Of a stretch of 64,000 nucleotides of DNA, positions 8,216 through 16,961 are shown one piece after another (position 1 is the first letter of the stretch; every line of letters starts with the position of its first letter). A program made the position numbers and the translations under genes. Under the pieces are notes generated by a model that ran no database searches, was not told the origin of the DNA, and saw nothing but the letters and a program-made list of their open reading frames with translations. The stretch lies in assembly GCA_041906145.1 (NCBI GenBank), contig JAYRJU010000006.1, forward strand, positions 1 to 64,000. The letters run 5' to 3'. The DNA comes from SHVO01 sp041906145. Its GTDB lineage: Bacteria; Pseudomonadota; Alphaproteobacteria; Rhodospirillales; Rhodospirillaceae.

Positions 8216-9580
8216 TCAACCGGCGTTGTTATAGAAGTCGTCTCTTAGCCAGAACGCTTTGAAGCCGTTGCGCGTGCCATAGAACTCGCCCAGAGCGTCG
8301 CCATTCACGTCGCCGGGCTTGTCGTTGAAGTACGTGTAGACGGGCCGGTCGCGGTACGCCCACACATGCATGGCGCCCGCCTGCCCTTGCGGCGCTATCC
8401 GCCCTGTCAAAGGGTCGATATAGATCGTTGTCCAGATCCTGTTCGGCGCCTTGGCATCGGCCGCGGCCGGCACGTAATGCCAAGTCTTCAAACACCGCGC
8501 AGCGTCTCCGCCGCCGCAGACAGCGAGCCTGAACTGTTGTGGGGTCGAGGGATGATCGCAGGCCAATTGATCCAGCGCATCGTCGCCGCAGGAATACAGA
8601 TAGATGGTTTGGCCGCGCGCGTCGGCAAGCACGATGCCGGCGTGACTGTCCTGCTCCATGAAGCCCGCCGGAACCGCCGGCGCGCGCATTGTGTAGACAT
8701 TGTGCCAGCCCGGTTCGTCGCTGCCGATCTGACTGCGCAGCTTCGGATCGTCATTGTAGGTGTAGAGCGGCCGACCCCGGAACGCCCATTGGCGCACACC
8801 CTGCGACCGTTCGAACACCGTCCATTCCGCATTCGGCTGAACGGCTTTACCGGCCAGCACCGGCGTCCACTTCGCCAGGCAATCCTTCACGCAGTTCGAC
8901 GCGTTGGCCCCGTCGCCGTCCCAACTATAAACGGAGTAGCCGTTCTGCATGACGAGCATCCGGCCGCTGCCGACCTGGCGGACGGCGAACGCGGGCGGCA
9001 CGTTGGACCGCGGGCCAACAGGTTTGCGGATCGCGGGTTCGTCGCCGCCGCCGATCTTGCGGTTACTGCCGCCGAGGACGTCGCCGCTGCGCCTGTCCAG
9101 CACGGAGGTATAAAGAGGATATCCGTCGTAAGCCCACTGCTTGGGACCGTCGCCGCGCGCGATCAGGGTCCACTTTCCGACCTCTTCCGCATTGACCGGC
9201 GCCAGCACCGGTGGCCACACCGCTTGGCAGCTCGGCCGGTTCTCGACATCCGGCATGACAAGCCCTGCGGGATAAGGGCTCATGAGTCCTGAACTCACGC
9301 GCTCGACTTTGTCCGTGCAGGCGGAAGGCGTGTTCTTGCGGTCTCCGGCCTCGCCGTTGCGAAGGCTGCGCGTGGGCCAGGAATATAAAGTCTTGCCCGC
9401 GGCGTCCGCGAACACTGGGCCTTCGAGTTCATTAACGATCACCGTGAAGCCGGGCGGCATCGGCTCGGGCACATAACTCTCGATATCCCCGCGTTTGCTC
9501 GTCTGCGCGGCATGCGCCGGCGCAACGACGCCGTACGCCAGCGCGGCGATCACCGAAATTTCCCACCACAGCTTGGTCAT
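8216..9580 (-). CDS. secreted three-repeat Lipoprotein_15-like (PF03640) protein, copy A
   Basis: The 454-residue protein carries a signal peptide (MTKLWWEISVIAALAYGVVAPAHA) and three copies of a module resembling PF03640, the secreted repeat of unknown function. Each copy has a K-T-[LI]-Y or S-V-Y strand, an N-C/D-C or similar cysteine segment (NCVKDCLAKWTPVLAG is the clearest), then W-A-[YF]-x3-P-[LV]-Y-T. The three second halves are QWAYDGYPLYTS, QWAFRGRPLYTY and VWAYRDRPVYTY. No lipobox is seen, so it is probably periplasmic or secreted. The start is ATG at 9580 with GGGAGGG just upstream; the open frame continues 225 codons further upstream, but only opposite the hydrolase gene. It heads the operon 9580-5507 and has a paralogue at 13346-14716. 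Confidence 0.8.
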   Translation of the reverse strand: MTKLWWEISVIAALAYGVVAPAHAAQTSKRGDIESYVPEPMPPGFTVIVNELEGPVFADAAGKTLYSWPTRSLRNGEAGDRKNTPSACTDKVERVSSGLMSPYPAGLVMPDVENRPSCQAVWPPVLAPVNAEEVGKWTLIARGDGPKQWAYDGYPLYTSVLDRRSGDVLGGSNRKIGGGDEPAIRKPVGPRSNVPPAFAVRQVGSGRMLVMQNGYSVYSWDGDGANASNCVKDCLAKWTPVLAGKAVQPNAEWTVFERSQGVRQWAFRGRPLYTYNDDPKLRSQIGSDEPGWHNVYTMRAPAVPAGFMEQDSHAGIVLADARGQTIYLYSCGDDALDQLACDHPSTPQQFRLAVCGGGDAARCLKTWHYVPAAADAKAPNRIWTTIYIDPLTGRIAPQGQAGAMHVWAYRDRPVYTYFNDKPGDVNGDALGEFYGTRNGFKAFWLRDDFYNNAG

Positions 9581-9772
9581 GCACCCTCCCAGGTCCACCT
9601 GCGCTGTTCTCCCGGCGCCGATTATGCGCGCCTCCGCCGGAAATGGTGGGGAAAATCGCGCCCTCGCGCGAATTTTTCGCGCAAAACCGCGTGTATCCTT
9701 TCCTTCTTTGCATGAGTTTGTGAGAAACGCTAATGATGCGCCGCACCCGTTCGACGGGCGGCAGGAGCGAGG

Positions 9773-10543
9773 ATGAAGACGACGATGGAAGCGAGCACAC
9801 ATGCCTTCAAAGGCGCCCACGGCGATGCCATGGCCTATCACGAGATGGGCCCCGCCCACGGACACCCCGTCATCCTGATCCACGGCTTGTTCTCCAACGC
9901 AAAGGTCAATTGGATCAAGTACGGCCACGCCGCCAAGCTCGCAGACAAGGGCCGGCGCGTGATCATGCCGGACTTGCGCGCCCATGGCGAAAGCGCCCGC
10001 ACCCATAGCGCCGCCGACTACACCCACGACATCCTCGCCGACGACAATCTCGGACTGATCGAACAATTGGGTCTGCGGCCGGGGGAATACGATCTCGGCG
10101 GTTATTCCCTTGGCGGACGCACCACCGCGCGCATGCTTGCGCGCGGCGCAAAGCCAGGCAAGGCGATGCTGGCCGGCATGGGACTTGAAGGTCTCTTGGA
10201 TCTCACTAACCGCGCCGACTTTTTCCGCCGCGTCCTCGAAGGCGCCGGCACCCACGAACGGTTCTCGAGCGAATGGATGGCCGAGGCTTTCCTGAAAACG
10301 ACCGGCGGCGACGCGAAGGCGCTCCTGCTTTTGATCGGCAGCTTTCCGGCGGTTCCACGCGCGGCGCTCGCCGCGTTTGAAATGCCGATCATGGTTCTTG
10401 CCGGCGCGCAGGATAACGACAACGGTTCAGCGCGCGCCCTTGCCGATGAGCTCCGGAACGCAACGTACGTCGAAGTGCCCGGCAATCACATGAGCGCCGT
10501 GACGCTTCCCGACCTGGGTGACGCGCTGGTACGCTGGTTCTGA
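9773..10543 (+). CDS. alpha/beta-hydrolase fold protein
   Basis: The 256-residue protein has the hallmarks of the alpha/beta-hydrolase fold. IHGLFSNAKVNW around residues 36-47 is the HG oxyanion-hole region, G-Y-S-L-G-G at 110-115 places the nucleophile at Ser112, PIMVLAGAQDND marks the strand bearing the acid, and GNHMSAV near the end carries the catalytic histidine. There is no signal peptide, so it is cytoplasmic. The substrate cannot be read from sequence; esterases, lipases and lactonases share this pattern. ATG at 9773 follows a GGAGCGAGG site. It is divergent from the secreted-repeat gene and precedes the OmpA lipoprotein gene by about 190 bases. Confidence 0.85.
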   Translation: MKTTMEASTHAFKGAHGDAMAYHEMGPAHGHPVILIHGLFSNAKVNWIKYGHAAKLADKGRRVIMPDLRAHGESARTHSAADYTHDILADDNLGLIEQLGLRPGEYDLGGYSLGGRTTARMLARGAKPGKAMLAGMGLEGLLDLTNRADFFRRVLEGAGTHERFSSEWMAEAFLKTTGGDAKALLLLIGSFPAVPRAALAAFEMPIMVLAGAQDNDNGSARALADELRNATYVEVPGNHMSAVTLPDLGDALVRWF

Positions 10544-10732
10544 CAATTTTTGCGGCATCGCCTCCGGCGTTTTCCGCCGGTACCTGGCAACGCCCTCCTA
10601 TTGCGCGACGAACTATTCTAATCCGCACGCAGCGCGGGCGATTTACACTGCGCGGTTCAAAAATTGCGTCCTCACAATCGCCGCATTTCGGAGCGTTTAA
10701 TACTCCGGCGGGGGCGATAGGAAGGAAAACCG

Positions 10733-11314
10733 ATGCACAGAATCAAATCCGCCAAATTCGTAGCCGCGCTTCTCGCCGTGAGCGCCCTCGGTCTCAGCGG
10801 CTGCGCTACGAAGAAGTTTGTGAATGAGCAGGTCAGCGTCAGCGATGCCCGCGCGCAATCTCGCTTCGATCAGCAGCAAGCCCAGATAAGCCAGCTCGAT
10901 AAGACGGCGCAGGACGCGCTGAAACGCGCGACGGACGCGGGCAAGCTGGCCGAGGGCAAGTTCCTTTATTCGATGGTCCTCTCGGATGACTCCATTAAGT
11001 TCCCGCTCGACAGTTCCAAACTGTCGCCGGAAGCCGAACAGCGCCTATCGGTATTCGTGGATAAGCTGAAGAGCGAGAACCGCAACATCTACCTGGAGAT
11101 CCAAGGTCATACTGACGCGACTGGTGCGGACAGCACGAACGAGCGACTCGGCGAACAACGTGCTGAAGCGGTGCGTGTGTTCATGAATAAACATGGTGTG
11201 CCGCTCAATCGCATGGCGACCATTTCCTATGGCGAAAAGGACCCGGTGGCCGACAACAAGACTCGGGCCGGCCGTTCGGAAAATCGCCGCGTTGTTTTAA
11301 TCGTGATGTCGTAA
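10733..11314 (+). CDS. OmpA-family peptidoglycan-binding outer-membrane lipoprotein
   Basis: The 193-residue precursor has a lipoprotein signal with lipobox L-S-G-C at 20-23, a short coiled-coil-prone linker (residues about 30-70, rich in Gln, Ala and Lys) and a C-terminal OmpA domain. The domain is seen in FPLDSSKLSPEAEQRL, EIQGHTDATGADSTNERLGE and GRSENRRVVLIVMS, which include the Asp and Arg that hold diaminopimelate in peptidoglycan. It should tether the outer membrane to the cell wall. It resembles Pal in domain type but has a longer helical linker. The ribosome binding site is AGGAAGGA. A strong terminator follows eight bases after the stop codon. Confidence 0.9.
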   Translation: MHRIKSAKFVAALLAVSALGLSGCATKKFVNEQVSVSDARAQSRFDQQQAQISQLDKTAQDALKRATDAGKLAEGKFLYSMVLSDDSIKFPLDSSKLSPEAEQRLSVFVDKLKSENRNIYLEIQGHTDATGADSTNERLGEQRAEAVRVFMNKHGVPLNRMATISYGEKDPVADNKTRAGRSENRRVVLIVMS

Positions 11315-11321
11315 GGGCCGT

Positions 11322-11352
11322 GGCCGCGCCAGTTCGGCGCGGCCCCTTTTTT
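11322..11352 (+). terminator. rho-independent terminator after the OmpA gene
   Basis: GGCCGCGCC (11322-11330) pairs perfectly with GGCGCGGCC (11336-11344) across a five-base loop and is followed by CC and six T. It ends the OmpA lipoprotein transcript. The stop codon of the convergent TonB-like gene lies immediately beyond, at 11354. Confidence 0.9.
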
Positions 11353-11353
11353 G

Positions 11354-12151
11354 CTAGCGGTCCGAAGTCCCCTTCACGAGCTCCAGAAGATCTGACCAGC
11401 GCCAACGCTCCGCACCGATGGCAAAGCGCGTGCCGTCCTGTAACGACAAAGTCACGAGCCCTTCCATCTGTTTCGTGCGGCATGCTTCCGGCGCGAACGC
11501 GAGTTCCCATAGCAGCGCCTGCCTCACACCCGTGAGTCCCCGGCCGTCTTGATCGCCCGCGCGCACCCAAGCGCCGTTCCACAGCATGACCGCTTTCCCG
11601 GCCCGGCCGGCATTGATGACCGCGTTATGCACCATGGGATCGCTGCGGAGTGCGTTCTGCAATACGCGCGCGGTGTTGCAGCCGCCGGAACCGCCTCCGC
11701 CGCCAACGCCTGTGCCGCCGCCCATACCTTCGTTGTCGGCGCTGACGGCGCCGTCCAGTTGTGAATCTGTCAGGATGTCGGACGTATCGGGCGCTGCGGG
11801 CTCAACAGCTTCGACCGGCACCTCGGCGGGTTTCGGCTGCGGTTTGGGATCCGGCGCGGCGGCCGCTGGCGGCGCGGGCTGCGCGATGTCCTGCGGTGTG
11901 CCGGAGTCCCCCGTCGGCCCCGGCGGACCGGGAGGTTCCGGCATCTCGTCTTCGACCACGGTGACGACGACGGGCGACGGCCTTGGTCCGAGGCGCGAGG
12001 GATTCAGATGCAGCCACACAAGGGCGGCCACCGCCGCGGCATGGGCACCGACGCTGACGACCCAGCCCGGAGAAAAGCCGCGCGGCTTTTGGGAAGGTTC
12101 AGAACGCTCATCCGGCGTTGGGCCACTTCGGTTCATGCTCCAGAAAAGCAT
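11354..12151 (-). CDS. TonB-like single-pass membrane protein with Pro-rich periplasmic linker
   Basis: The 265-residue protein has a cytoplasmic N-terminus and one membrane anchor around residues 28-47 (PGWVVSVGAHAAAVAALVWLHL). A Pro/Glu/Ala-rich stretch of about 100 residues follows (PEPPGPPGPTG, PKPQPKPAEVPVEAVEP), then a Gly-rich hinge and a roughly 100-residue C-terminal domain starting at a cysteine (SGGCNTARVLQNALRSDP) and ending AIGAERWRWSDLLELV. The anchor plus Pro-rich rod is the TonB plan, but the C-terminal domain is not the classical TonB fold that I can recognise. It could energise the local receptor or act as a periplasm-spanning scaffold. A second start at 12136 is possible. 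It lies 63 bases downstream of copy B of the unknown exported protein. Confidence 0.6.
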   Translation of the reverse strand: MLFWSMNRSGPTPDERSEPSQKPRGFSPGWVVSVGAHAAAVAALVWLHLNPSRLGPRPSPVVVTVVEDEMPEPPGPPGPTGDSGTPQDIAQPAPPAAAAPDPKPQPKPAEVPVEAVEPAAPDTSDILTDSQLDGAVSADNEGMGGGTGVGGGGGSGGCNTARVLQNALRSDPMVHNAVINAGRAGKAVMLWNGAWVRAGDQDGRGLTGVRQALLWELAFAPEACRTKQMEGLVTLSLQDGTRFAIGAERWRWSDLLELVKGTSDR

Positions 12152-12214
12152 GAACCCGAGGCAACACCATGGCGGAGTTACCGCACCCGCTCGCGGAGCG
12201 CGTGCAGAGCCTGC

Positions 12215-13318
12215 TTAGCGTTCTGCCGGTGTTTGTGCGGGTTGCTGTTCAGAGGCGACCTGCTTGCCGGCCGTTTCGTCCGGATGTTGGATGAAGACCT
12301 GCGTCATGTTCAGCGTGATCGCGGACGATAAGGCCGTGTTCTCGCCTGTCTTCGGGTCGGGATAAGCATCCGCGACGCGGCGCATGGCCCAATAGAATTC
12401 CGGTGAGTCCAGGCGGTCATATGCCAGATGGTGTGTGGCGTAACCGTTCGTCCAGTCGAGCAGCGTGCTCACATCGAAATAGCCGCCCATAAGTCCATCG
12501 GCTTTCGTCGACGTCAGCGACAGGCGCAATCTCATATCGCGAATGTGCAGCGCGCGCGGGTGACCGCCTTCAATCTGCCATGCCCAGGTGATGTCCTTTT
12601 CGGGCTCGGTGACAAGCACTCCGCCCTCGATCTTACCCTTGAGCTTCTGGATGAGCGGCTTGCCGTAGCGCTCGTCGACTCGCTGCGAGCCGCCCGGTGC
12701 GGCTTTCTCGCCCGTCGCATCGAGCAGGATGGGGTCGCGCCCGCGCATGATCGTCACGTCGACGCTCGGATCATCGGCCAGACTATCGACGCCGGAAATC
12801 TCGATCATCATGCGGTTGTATTGGAAGCCGCGCAGGAATTTGCTCGCGAACAGCTGCACCTGACCGTCCGGTCCGCGGAAGCCGGTGTTGCATCCCGTGA
12901 CGCGGTAGAACGCGTTATCGATTCCCTTCTCGCCGTCGGGGCTTGTGAAATCCTTCGGACCCACTTTGCCGTCGAGGTTCAGGCCGAGCGCCGTGTTGCC
13001 CGTCGTTTCGATGTAAGGGAATTGCGCGGGATGATCGGCCGGGAATGAGTTGAGGCCTTCACGGACCAGGATGGTCTCTTCCATCTTGCCGCCGGCCGGC
13101 CACAGCGCCTTGAAAATCTCGCGCGGCCCATGCGGGTTCAGGCCTTGTGGACATTCCGCCTTACCATCGGCGGTCTGATAGACCGAAAAGTGTGCGTCCG
13201 CGACGACATACCCGATGCGGCCACCTTTAAGGGGCGTGGTCTCGTCGGCGTGCGCGGCGCCGGCGGCCACCAGGGCGCACAGCGACGTGGCGATAAAAAT
13301 CTTCGAAAGAATGCTCAT
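12215..13318 (-). CDS. exported protein of unknown function, copy B of the duplicated two-gene module
   Basis: This 367-residue paralogue of the 7107-8198 product has a signal peptide (MSILSKIFIATSLCALVAAGAAHA) and an AAAGGAA ribosome binding site. The match covers the whole mature protein, and the same two cysteines are kept (AECPQG and VTGCNTGF). The most diverged parts are the first 60 mature residues after ECPQG and the segment before the last conserved block. A tail rich in Gln, Ala and Pro (SEQQPAQTPAER) is unique to this copy. It starts 27 bases after its partner secreted-repeat gene, the same order as in copy A. I cannot assign a function. Confidence 0.75.
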   Translation of the reverse strand: MSILSKIFIATSLCALVAAGAAHADETTPLKGGRIGYVVADAHFSVYQTADGKAECPQGLNPHGPREIFKALWPAGGKMEETILVREGLNSFPADHPAQFPYIETTGNTALGLNLDGKVGPKDFTSPDGEKGIDNAFYRVTGCNTGFRGPDGQVQLFASKFLRGFQYNRMMIEISGVDSLADDPSVDVTIMRGRDPILLDATGEKAAPGGSQRVDERYGKPLIQKLKGKIEGGVLVTEPEKDITWAWQIEGGHPRALHIRDMRLRLSLTSTKADGLMGGYFDVSTLLDWTNGYATHHLAYDRLDSPEFYWAMRRVADAYPDPKTGENTALSSAITLNMTQVFIQHPDETAGKQVASEQQPAQTPAER

Positions 13319-13345
13319 GCGTTTTTCCTTTTCGAATGCCGCTAC

Positions 13346-14716
13346 TCAGCCGCCGCGTCCGCCAAGATCGCGGATCCAGAACGCCTGATAACCGTTCCAC
13401 CGGCCATGCCATTCGCCGGTGTTGTTGCCGAGGAAATCGCCCGCGACCCGATCCGGGCCATAAGTATAGACGGGACGATCGCGATACGCCCAAACATTCA
13501 AGGCGCCCTGCTGGTTCGGCTGCGCCCGGCGGCCCGTATTGGGGTCGACCCATACGGTGGACCACAAGCGGGACTCACTCTTCGCGCCCGGGCTTGCCAC
13601 CACGTAAGGCCAGGTCCGCAGACACTTTGCAATGTCCATATTGCCGCACACCGCGAAGCGATACTGCTGCGGGCTTTCCATGGTGTCGCACGGTGTCATA
13701 TCGGCGGAATCTTCGCCGCAGCTGTAATAGTAGACCGTCTTGCCCTTACTGTCGGCGAGCACGTCGCCGTTCAGCGTCGCCTGGATCGTGAAGTCCTTGG
13801 GAGCCGCCGGCGCTGTCTGGGTATAGACGTTGTGCCAGCCCGGCACATCGCCGCCATCCAGCTTCGCGGCGGCTTCATCTTCCGAATAGGTGTACAGCGG
13901 CTTCTTGCGGAATGCCCACTGGCGCACGCCAAGACCGCGTTCGACAATCGACCATTCGCCTTGCGGCTGCGCTGAATGCGGCGCGACGATGGGCAACCAG
14001 TTTCGGGCGCAATCGTTCACGCAATTGGATTTGTTCGGGCCGTCGTTGTCGGACTCATAGACGGAGTAGCGCGTATCAGTGAGCAGCATGCGCCCGCGCA
14101 CGGTCGAGACCACCCTGAACCCCGGCGGGATCGCGGGCGGCGGGCCGGCCGGCTCACGGGCTGCCGGAGAATCGCCACGGCGCGACATCGTGCTGCCGCC
14201 CAGGGCATCGCCGGGGGCGCGATCAAGCGTCGACGTATAAAGTGCGTGTTTGTCGTAAGCCCACTGCTTCTTACCGTCATCTCGCGTGATGATCGTCCAA
14301 TTGCCCACAGGCTTGGCGTCATCGGCCGCATACACCGGTGGCCAGTAGGCGATGCAGCTCACGCGCGTTTCTGGATCGGGCAGATCGAGCCCACCTGGAT
14401 AGGGGCTCATGAGCCCGGCGCTCTTCAGCACGACCTTATCGCCGCACACCGACTTGTTCTCAGGGTCGGCCGCATAGCCGTTGCGCATCGCTTTGATGGG
14501 CCATGTGTACAGCGTCTTGCCCTTGGCGTCGGCGAACACCGGACCTTCGAGTTCGTTGACGATCACCTGGAAGCCGGGAGGCATCGGGACGTTCACATAG
14601 CTTTCGACGGCGCGCGCGCCCGGGCCCGCATCGGCGGCGAAGGAAATGCCCGAGTGGCCGAGAGCAAACATGCTCACCGAGAAGATGGCGGCGGCGAAAC
14701 GGAATGTCTTTTTCAT
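13346..14716 (-). CDS. secreted three-repeat Lipoprotein_15-like (PF03640) protein, copy B
   Basis: The 456-residue precursor has a signal peptide (MKKTFRFAAAIFSVSMFALGHSGISFAA). It aligns end to end with the 8216-9580 product: VNELEGPVFADAKGKTLYTW, SAGLMSPYPGGL, NCVNDCARNWLPIVAP, QWAFRKKPLYTY, PGWHNVYT and VWAYRDRPVYTY all have counterparts. Three modules are present, each ending with W-A-[YF]-x3-[PA]-[LV]-Y-T. The conserved cysteines are paired as in copy A, so disulfides are likely. The AAGGA site six bases before ATG at 14716 supports the start. It is the first gene of a minus-strand set that continues into the unknown protein and the TonB-like gene. Confidence 0.8.
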   Translation of the reverse strand: MKKTFRFAAAIFSVSMFALGHSGISFAADAGPGARAVESYVNVPMPPGFQVIVNELEGPVFADAKGKTLYTWPIKAMRNGYAADPENKSVCGDKVVLKSAGLMSPYPGGLDLPDPETRVSCIAYWPPVYAADDAKPVGNWTIITRDDGKKQWAYDKHALYTSTLDRAPGDALGGSTMSRRGDSPAAREPAGPPPAIPPGFRVVSTVRGRMLLTDTRYSVYESDNDGPNKSNCVNDCARNWLPIVAPHSAQPQGEWSIVERGLGVRQWAFRKKPLYTYSEDEAAAKLDGGDVPGWHNVYTQTAPAAPKDFTIQATLNGDVLADSKGKTVYYYSCGEDSADMTPCDTMESPQQYRFAVCGNMDIAKCLRTWPYVVASPGAKSESRLWSTVWVDPNTGRRAQPNQQGALNVWAYRDRPVYTYGPDRVAGDFLGNNTGEWHGRWNGYQAFWIRDLGGRGG

Positions 14717-15190
14717 CCCCAGTCCTTATCTAACGCGAGCGCGATCTCCGCTTCGAAGCACTTTACCACTGAAATCGAATAGGAAATTCACACTCGTGTC
14801 AGTTTTTGTCGCACCGGAAACCTGTCTGTGGAAGCTCAATAACTCTTTAGAAAAGCAGGTTTAAGTGTGAGAGCTATAATTACTAGTAAATTCAATGGCT
14901 TCTTCTCCGAACCGAGGGGGCCTAGTGCAGGGGCGGCGGACACAAAAGCGCGCCTCCAACAGGGCGCCGAGGTCCCTCTAAGGGCCTGACGCGAGGCGGG
15001 GCGATTGAGCCGGGCGCGCAACTTCGCGCATAGCGCGTTGGCGGAGCTAATCGCGTCTCGGAACGTGATGAGGAGCACGCAACTCGGCTCTCGCTCGCGG
15101 GTCTCGAAAGCTATAAAAAACCGGCCTCATCGGTCGCGGACACTTTTTCCCACGATCGAATTATGACTTACCGCGCACGTTAACATTGTG
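14717..15190. other. intergenic region without a recognisable gene
   Basis: This 474-base divergent gap lies between the minus-strand secreted-repeat operon and a plus-strand oxygenase-like gene, so promoters in both directions are expected. There is a TATAAT at 14875-14880 in an AT-rich patch but no convincing -35 partner. A GC-rich central part contains only unsupported short frames. Confidence 0.5.
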
Positions 15191-15859
15191 ATGATTATCG
15201 ACATCGATACGAAGCCCACGCACCTCGATCAGGATTCGGTCGATGTCCAATTCCTATTTCCAACCCCGTTCGTCACCGCGCAGGTTAATGACCACCTCGC
15301 GATCAACCGCGATCTCGCGCATCTGATTTTAGCGCGCGCCGAAGCGCATGCTTCGGCCTCGCTGAGCAATGTCGGCGGCTGGCAATCCGAGACCGATTTT
15401 CAGGCGTGGTCCGGTGCTTCGGGAAAAGCTATCCTCGCCGCGGCGCGTGAACTCGGCAACGGGATCACGGCTCTCAGCGACCGCGGCGCGCTCAAACAAG
15501 GCGAAATCGCTTGGCGTATCAACGCCTGGGCCAACGTCAACCGCGCGGGTCATAGTAACGAGATGCACACCCACGCCGGAAGCTATTGGTCCGGGGTCTA
15601 TTATGTCGATGACGGCATGGATGACGAAGCGCAAACGGGGGGCGAACTGGAGCTGCTCGATCCGCGCGGCCCCGCGCCCTTGATGTACGCGCCGCAACTG
15701 AAAACCGCGATCAAATCCTGCCTCACAGCCGGGCTGTCTGAGTTCCAACGTCCCCGGTCGGGTCAGCTTTATATGTTCCCCGCGTGGCTGTACCACAGCG
15801 TACGCCCTTATCTCGGCGCGCGCGCGCGCATCTCGGTCGCGTTCAATCTTTGCGTCTGA
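15191..15859 (+). CDS. TIGR02466-family putative 2OG-Fe(II) oxygenase
   Basis: The 222-residue protein matches the TIGR02466 pattern. WANVNRAGHSNEMHTHAGSYWSGVYYV carries the first metal ligands as H-T-H, GGELELLDPRGP follows, and the end reads FPAWLYHSVRPYLGARARISVAFN with the second histidine and the arginine expected to hold 2-oxoglutarate. The front half (FLFPTPFVTAQV) is also typical. Enzymes of this fold hydroxylate proteins or small molecules, but the substrate is unknown. ATG at 15191 is used; a GTG just before it is equally possible and neither has a clear ribosome binding site. It stands alone, convergent with copB. Confidence 0.75.
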   Translation: MIIDIDTKPTHLDQDSVDVQFLFPTPFVTAQVNDHLAINRDLAHLILARAEAHASASLSNVGGWQSETDFQAWSGASGKAILAAARELGNGITALSDRGALKQGEIAWRINAWANVNRAGHSNEMHTHAGSYWSGVYYVDDGMDDEAQTGGELELLDPRGPAPLMYAPQLKTAIKSCLTAGLSEFQRPRSGQLYMFPAWLYHSVRPYLGARARISVAFNLCV

Positions 15860-15959
15860 CGGAATAAATTGCGCCCCCATACGTCCGGGCACATGCGTTT
15901 TCACATCGGGGCAATCGCGCTTAAGGATGCGCTCCGTTTAAACGCCCTCACCGCGCAAT

Positions 15960-16961
15960 TTAGAAAAACATGCGGACGCCAGCGACGAAACGGAGTGCGC
16001 TGACAGGGTTTCCGGCCGCACGTGCAACATCGGCGGTCGCTCCGGTTTGACGTTCGAAACTCATACCCAGATACGGCGCAAATTCGCGCTCAATTTCGTA
16101 ACGTAACCGCAATTCAGCTTCAACGGACGACAAGCCAGAACCGAGGCGCAGCTCCGGTACGTCTTGTGCCGCGATATCGATCTCGGCGCGCGGCTGCAAA
16201 ATCAGACGCTGCGTGATATTGAGATCGTAATGGCTTTCCAGACGTCCATGAACGTCACCCTTGTTCGAGACAAAGAGCGCGGCGCCAACTTTGAACCAAT
16301 ACGGCGCCAATCCTTCCACCCCGAGCGTTGCATAGCCGCGCGATGGCTTTGGCTCGATGTCATAGCGCACGCCGGCCTGCAGATTGCAATAAGGTCCGAT
16401 AGCACGGGCATAGAGCGCCTGAAATTCGGCGCTTTCGAGAGCCCCGTTGAGATCGCCTTCGCCCTTGAGCTTGAAGACAGCGCGGTTGATGTCGCCGCCG
16501 TACCAGGCTTCGCCCTCCCAACGGTAGCCCTCCTCGCCCTTACGAGATTGGAGTTCCAGAATATTTACCATGACCAAAGATAGAGGCGCGCCGCCGTGTT
16601 CTTCGCGCAAGACTGCGCGCGCCGCGGCCATCGCCTGCCGATCATAGACGCGATCGGCGGCATGGTCCGTAACAGTGGGGGGAACGTCGCTCTCATAAAC
16701 CGGAATGTAGTCCATCCCCATGGAATCTTTTTTCGGCACCGGCGAGATGTCGGGTCCCCCCATCGGGTTCTTGTAATGAAGAATCCGGCGCTTCTCGGGC
16801 GCGGGCGGCGCCTGATGCTGACTGTGATCGTGGTCGGTAGAGGTCTGGGAGGCGGGTTGTGCGGCAGCCGGCTTTACCGCCGCCCCGTGATCGTGAGCGT
16901 GATCTTGCGCGTTCGCCGCGTTGGCAAGAAAGATCGCTGCAAGAAACGCGAAGATCCTCAC
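15960..16961 (-). CDS. copB: copper resistance outer-membrane protein CopB
   Basis: The 333-residue product has a signal peptide (VRIFAFLAAIFLANAANAQ) and a His-rich segment (DHAHDHG, DHDHSQHQ). The PcoB/CopB barrel follows: MGMDYIPVYE, GEGYRWEGEAWYGGDINRAVFKLKGEG-type strands, and a terminal ALRFVAGVRMFF. CopB helps remove or sequester copper at the outer membrane. The start is GTG at 16961, seven bases after AAGGAG; the GTG overlaps the TGA of copA, showing translational coupling. The open frame extends further upstream but would overlap copA by about 80 bases. It is the last gene of the copper block. Confidence 0.9.
   Translation of the reverse strand: MRIFAFLAAIFLANAANAQDHAHDHGAAVKPAAAQPASQTSTDHDHSQHQAPPAPEKRRILHYKNPMGGPDISPVPKKDSMGMDYIPVYESDVPPTVTDHAADRVYDRQAMAAARAVLREEHGGAPLSLVMVNILELQSRKGEEGYRWEGEAWYGGDINRAVFKLKGEGDLNGALESAEFQALYARAIGPYCNLQAGVRYDIEPKPSRGYATLGVEGLAPYWFKVGAALFVSNKGDVHGRLESHYDLNITQRLILQPRAEIDIAAQDVPELRLGSGLSSVEAELRLRYEIEREFAPYLGMSFERQTGATADVARAAGNPVSALRFVAGVRMFF

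Noticed and set aside
9581..10255. Open upstream extension of the secreted-repeat gene (225 codons)
   Set aside because: It lies opposite the alpha/beta hydrolase gene, and the signal peptide and a GGGAGGG site mark ATG at 9580 as the start.
14836..15078. 80-codon minus-strand frame in the gap before the oxygenase-like gene
   Set aside because: Its composition is Arg/Ala-rich and there is no start signal.
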